64,000 nucleotides of DNA from Streptomyces sp. AP-93 (lineage in GTDB: Bacteria; Actinomycetota; Actinomycetes; Streptomycetales; Streptomycetaceae), in the NCBI RefSeq assembly GCF_022808175.1, contig NZ_JALGBX010000004.1, positions 81,346 to 145,345 on the forward strand, given 5' to 3'. The translations under genes and the position numbers were made by a program. The notes below the pieces were generated by a model. That model did not search any database and was not told where the DNA came from. It saw only the letters and a list, made by a program, of their open reading frames with translations. This document shows positions 61,238-64,000 of this stretch, in pieces. Numbering within the stretch: position 1 is the first letter of the stretch; each line of letters starts with the position of its first letter.

Positions 61238-63964
61238 ATGAAGCTCCGACTGCCCCGGCGCCGCCGAAGCCGCCTGCTCGCGGGCGCGGCCGCGCTCGCC
61301 GTCGTCGCGGGGGCGGGCACCCTCACGGCCACCGCCGCGGCCGGCGACGCTCCGTCCGTGCGCCGCGAGGACAAGGTCCTCGACATGCCCGGCGCCGGCA
61401 TCGACATCTCGTACTTCACCGGCGGGGACACCGCGGGGGACGGCGGGGCGAAACGTCCCGCCGTCCTCCTCGCCCACGGTTTCGGCGGCAGCAAGGAGGA
61501 CGTGCGCCCGCAGGCCGAGCGCCTCGCCCGCGACGGCTACGCCGTGCTGACCTGGTCCGCGCGCGGCTTCGGCCGCTCCGGCGGGAAGATCGGGCTGAAC
61601 GACCCCGACCACGAGGTCAAGGACGTCTCCCGGCTGATCGACTGGATCGCTGCCCGGCCCGGGGTGCGCCTCGACGCGGCCGGAGATCCGCGCGCCGGAC
61701 TCGCGGGCGGCTCCTACGGCGGCGCGATCTCGCTGCTCGCGGCAGGCAACGACCCGCGCGTGGACGCCATCGCCCCCTCGATCACCTACTGGAACCTGGC
61801 GGATTCCCTCTTCCCCGGCGGCGTCTTCAAGAAGCTGTGGGCCGGCCTCTTCTTCACCACCGGCTCCGCGGGCGGTCTGCAGCCGGGCGCCTCCGGCGCG
61901 GGCGCCGCCCCGCAGGCGCCCCCGGGCGCGCCGGGCTGCGGACGCTTCCAGCCGGAGCTGTGCGCCATGTACGAACGGGTCGCGGTGGCCGGCAAGCCCG
62001 ACCCCGAGGCCCGCGCGCTGCTGGAGCGGCGCAGTCCCTCGGCGGTCGGCGGCGCGATCAAGGTGCCGACCCTGATCACGCAGGGCCAGGACGACTCCCT
62101 CTTCCCGCTGGACCAGGCCGATGCCATGGCCCGGGCGATCGCCGCCAACGGCGCGCCCGTCTCCGTGGACTGGGCGGCCGGCGGCCACGACGGCGGCATG
62201 CGCGAGGCCGACCGCGTCGAGGACCGGGTGAAGACCTGGTTCGACCGCTACCTCAAGGACGACACGGCCGTGGACACCGGCCCCGCCTTCCGCGTCTCGC
62301 GCTCCGGCGGCATCGACTCCACCGACGGCCGGGTCACGCTGCGCGGAGCGAGCGGCTCCACTTATCCGGGGCTGCTGTCCGGGCCGCGCGAGTTCGCCCT
62401 GACCGGCCGGGAGCAGACCTTCGCCAACCCGGCGGGCGCGGCCCCGCCCGCGCTGTCCGCGCTGCCGGGCATCGGCGGGCAGCTCGCCGCCCTGGGAGGC
62501 GGCCTCTCGCTGGACTTCCCCGGGCAGAACGCCCGGTTCGACTCGGAGCCGCTGACCGGGGAAACCCGGATCACCGGGACCCCGACCATCACCCTAAAGG
62601 TGAGGTCTACAGCTGCGGACGGTTCGGCCGTCCTGTTCGGCAAGGTGTACGACGTCAGCCCCGACGGGCGCCAGCAGGTGCTGCCCAGTCAGCTGGTGGC
62701 CCCGGTGCGGGTGGAGGGCGCGCAGCAGGACAAGACCGTCGAGCTGCGGCTGCCCGCCATCGACCACGCGGTCGAGGCCGGGCACCGGCTGCGGCTCGTC
62801 GTCGCCGCCACCGACCTCGGCTACGCCTCCCCGGCCGCGCCTGCGTCCTACACCGTCTCGGCGCAGGGCCCGCTGGCCGTGCCCGTCGCTGCCGGGGTGC
62901 GCACGGCGTCCTCCGGGCTGCCCGCCTGGACCTGGTGGATGCCGCTCGGGGCCGCGCTGCTGGCCGCGGCGCTGGTGGGGACCCGGAGGACCGGCCGGGG
63001 GCCGGGCGGCGGGCGGGCGGGCGCAGCGCAGCCCGACCCGGCGCTGGCCGGCGTACCGCTGGAGATCACGGGGCTGACCAAGCGCTATGCCAAGGCGCAG
63101 GACCGCTACGCCGTACGGGACCTGTCCTTCCGGGTGGAGAAGGGCCAGGTGCTCGGTCTGCTCGGGCCCAACGGCGCGGGCAAGACCACGACCCTGCGGA
63201 TGCTGATGGGCCTGATCAGTCCGGATGCCGGCGAGATCCGGGTCTTCGGACACCAGGTACGGGCCGGCGCGCCCGTCCTCTCGCGCGTCGGGGCGTTCGT
63301 GGAGGGTGCCGGCTTCCTGCCGCACCTGACGGGGCGCGCCAACCTGGAGCTGTACTGGCAGGCCACGGGCCGCCCCGCCGGGGACTCCCACATGGAGGAG
63401 GCCCTGGAGATCGCCGGGCTCGGCGACGCGCTGGAGCGGGCGGTACGCACGTACTCGCAGGGCATGCGCCAGCGCCTCGCGATCGCGCAGGCCATGCTCG
63501 GCATGCCGGACCTGCTGATCCTCGACGAGCCGACCAACGGTCTGGACCCGCCGCAGATCCGCGAGATGCGCGACGTGATGATCCGGTACGCGGCCGGCGG
63601 GCGGACGGTCATCGTCTCCAGCCACCTGCTGTCGGAGGTCGAGCAGTCCTGCACGCACCTGGTGGTCATGGACCGCGGCAGGCTCGTCCAGGCGGGCGAG
63701 GTCGCCGAGATCACCGGCGGCGGGGACGTCCTGCTGGTGTCGCTGGCCGAGCCGGTGGACGAGGCGATCGTCGGGAAGATCGCCGCGCTGGAGGGAGTGG
63801 AGTCCGTGGCCGACGCCGAGGACGGTCTGCTCGTACGGCTGGACGGCGCGAGCGCTGCCGAGCTGATCGCCGAACTCGTACGGCTGGAGGTGCCGGTGTC
63901 GGGAGTGGGACCGCACCGGCGGCTGGAAGACGCGTTCCTCACCCTGATCGGAGGCGCGGCATGA
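61238..63964 (+). CDS. Alpha/beta hydrolase (CocE/S15-like) fused to ABC ATPase
   Basis: This 908-residue fusion begins with a signal anchor (RRRRSRLLAGAAALAVVAGAG). An extracytoplasmic alpha/beta hydrolase of the X-Pro dipeptidyl-peptidase/CocE type (about 45-340, nucleophile Ser159 in GGSYGG, HGFGGSKED) and its beta-jelly-roll partner (about 345-550) come next. One membrane helix follows (about 562-585). A cytosolic ABC ATPase (about 605-850) has Walker A GPNGAGKTTT, signature YSQGMRQRL and Walker B LLILDEPTNGLDP. One chain thus places a hydrolase outside and an ATPase inside. Its stop overlaps the ATG of a following permease gene. It may cleave and move a peptide or acylated molecule. Confidence 0.9.
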   Translation: MKLRLPRRRRSRLLAGAAALAVVAGAGTLTATAAAGDAPSVRREDKVLDMPGAGIDISYFTGGDTAGDGGAKRPAVLLAHGFGGSKEDVRPQAERLARDGYAVLTWSARGFGRSGGKIGLNDPDHEVKDVSRLIDWIAARPGVRLDAAGDPRAGLAGGSYGGAISLLAAGNDPRVDAIAPSITYWNLADSLFPGGVFKKLWAGLFFTTGSAGGLQPGASGAGAAPQAPPGAPGCGRFQPELCAMYERVAVAGKPDPEARALLERRSPSAVGGAIKVPTLITQGQDDSLFPLDQADAMARAIAANGAPVSVDWAAGGHDGGMREADRVEDRVKTWFDRYLKDDTAVDTGPAFRVSRSGGIDSTDGRVTLRGASGSTYPGLLSGPREFALTGREQTFANPAGAAPPALSALPGIGGQLAALGGGLSLDFPGQNARFDSEPLTGETRITGTPTITLKVRSTAADGSAVLFGKVYDVSPDGRQQVLPSQLVAPVRVEGAQQDKTVELRLPAIDHAVEAGHRLRLVVAATDLGYASPAAPASYTVSAQGPLAVPVAAGVRTASSGLPAWTWWMPLGAALLAAALVGTRRTGRGPGGGRAGAAQPDPALAGVPLEITGLTKRYAKAQDRYAVRDLSFRVEKGQVLGLLGPNGAGKTTTLRMLMGLISPDAGEIRVFGHQVRAGAPVLSRVGAFVEGAGFLPHLTGRANLELYWQATGRPAGDSHMEEALEIAGLGDALERAVRTYSQGMRQRLAIAQAMLGMPDLLILDEPTNGLDPPQIREMRDVMIRYAAGGRTVIVSSHLLSEVEQSCTHLVVMDRGRLVQAGEVAEITGGGDVLLVSLAEPVDEAIVGKIAALEGVESVADAEDGLLVRLDGASAAELIAELVRLEVPVSGVGPHRRLEDAFLTLIGGAA

Positions 63965-64000
63965 ACACCGCGACGGATGTGAACGCAAACCCGAACTCGG
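63961..64000 (+). CDS. Start of probable ABC permease (cut by right edge)
   Basis: The ATG at 63961 overlaps the stop of the hydrolase-ATPase gene (ATGA). Only 13 codons (MNTATDVNANPNS) are visible. By position it should encode the membrane subunit for that ATPase. Confidence 0.6.
   Translation, partial: MNTATDVNANPNS

Overview
The window is about 73% G+C DNA with an almost complete G/C preference at codon third positions, GTG/TTG starts, many ATGA/GTGA stop-start overlaps, Tat signals and a secreted hydrolase repertoire. This fits a Streptomyces chromosome, probably an accessory or arm-proximal region. Basis: sequence composition and gene families; no database search was possible. No rRNA, tRNA, CRISPR array or insertion sequence was recognised.

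Layout. 1-9.6 kb: saprophytic carbon block with a MalX-like PTS permease (cut by the left edge), a subtilisin, a translationally coupled GH20 hexosaminidase and CBM3-GH16 pair facing a DasR-type GntR regulator across palindromic operators, a metzincin protease and a second GntR regulator. 9.6-16.9 kb: two divergent NIS (IucA/IucC) siderophore synthetases, a methyltransferase, a Tat-exported bicovalent-flavin oxidase and a trypsin-like protease. 16.9-22.7 kb: AEC permease, a seven-copy 14-bp iteron array, a NarL-type two-component system, an esterase-like secreted protein and a membrane acyltransferase. 22.7-27.7 kb: the most unusual locus, with a DUF350 membrane protein, a GNAT/ATP-grasp fusion containing large GC-hexamer expansions, and an adenylation domain fused to four membrane helices but lacking its catalytic lysine. 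28.2-36.8 kb: a SoxR-box ABC exporter, two VOC proteins, a STAND ATPase, a frameshifted collagen-like gene, and the gluconate set gntR/gntK/gntP. 36.9-44.2 kb: WXG100-like and esterase-like pair, a P450 coupled to a 23-residue leader ORF, a serine-hydrolase homolog without its catalytic residues, and an exported agmatine-deiminase lipoprotein coupled to DUF4436. 44.4-53.3 kb: a Ser/Thr kinase, an ATP-grasp remnant, a 1196-residue malectin subtilase, a DHA2 MFS exporter and a decayed beta-helix hydrolase. 53.9-64 kb: DUF6629, cholesterol oxidase with a KstR-like box, a CMD/reductase pair, an XRE-cupin regulator with DUF6126, an ATP-dependent DNA ligase, a 39-bp repeat cluster, and an alpha/beta hydrolase fused to an ABC ATPase leading into a permease cut by the right edge.

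Themes. (i) Secreted polymer breakdown feeding intracellular sugar catabolism under GntR-family control. (ii) Short GC-repeat expansions inserted into loops of at least six unrelated proteins. (iii) Two coding sequences each broken by one missing base, which could be real decay or assembly error. (iv) Readable operators whose cognate regulators lie outside the window (SoxR, KstR).
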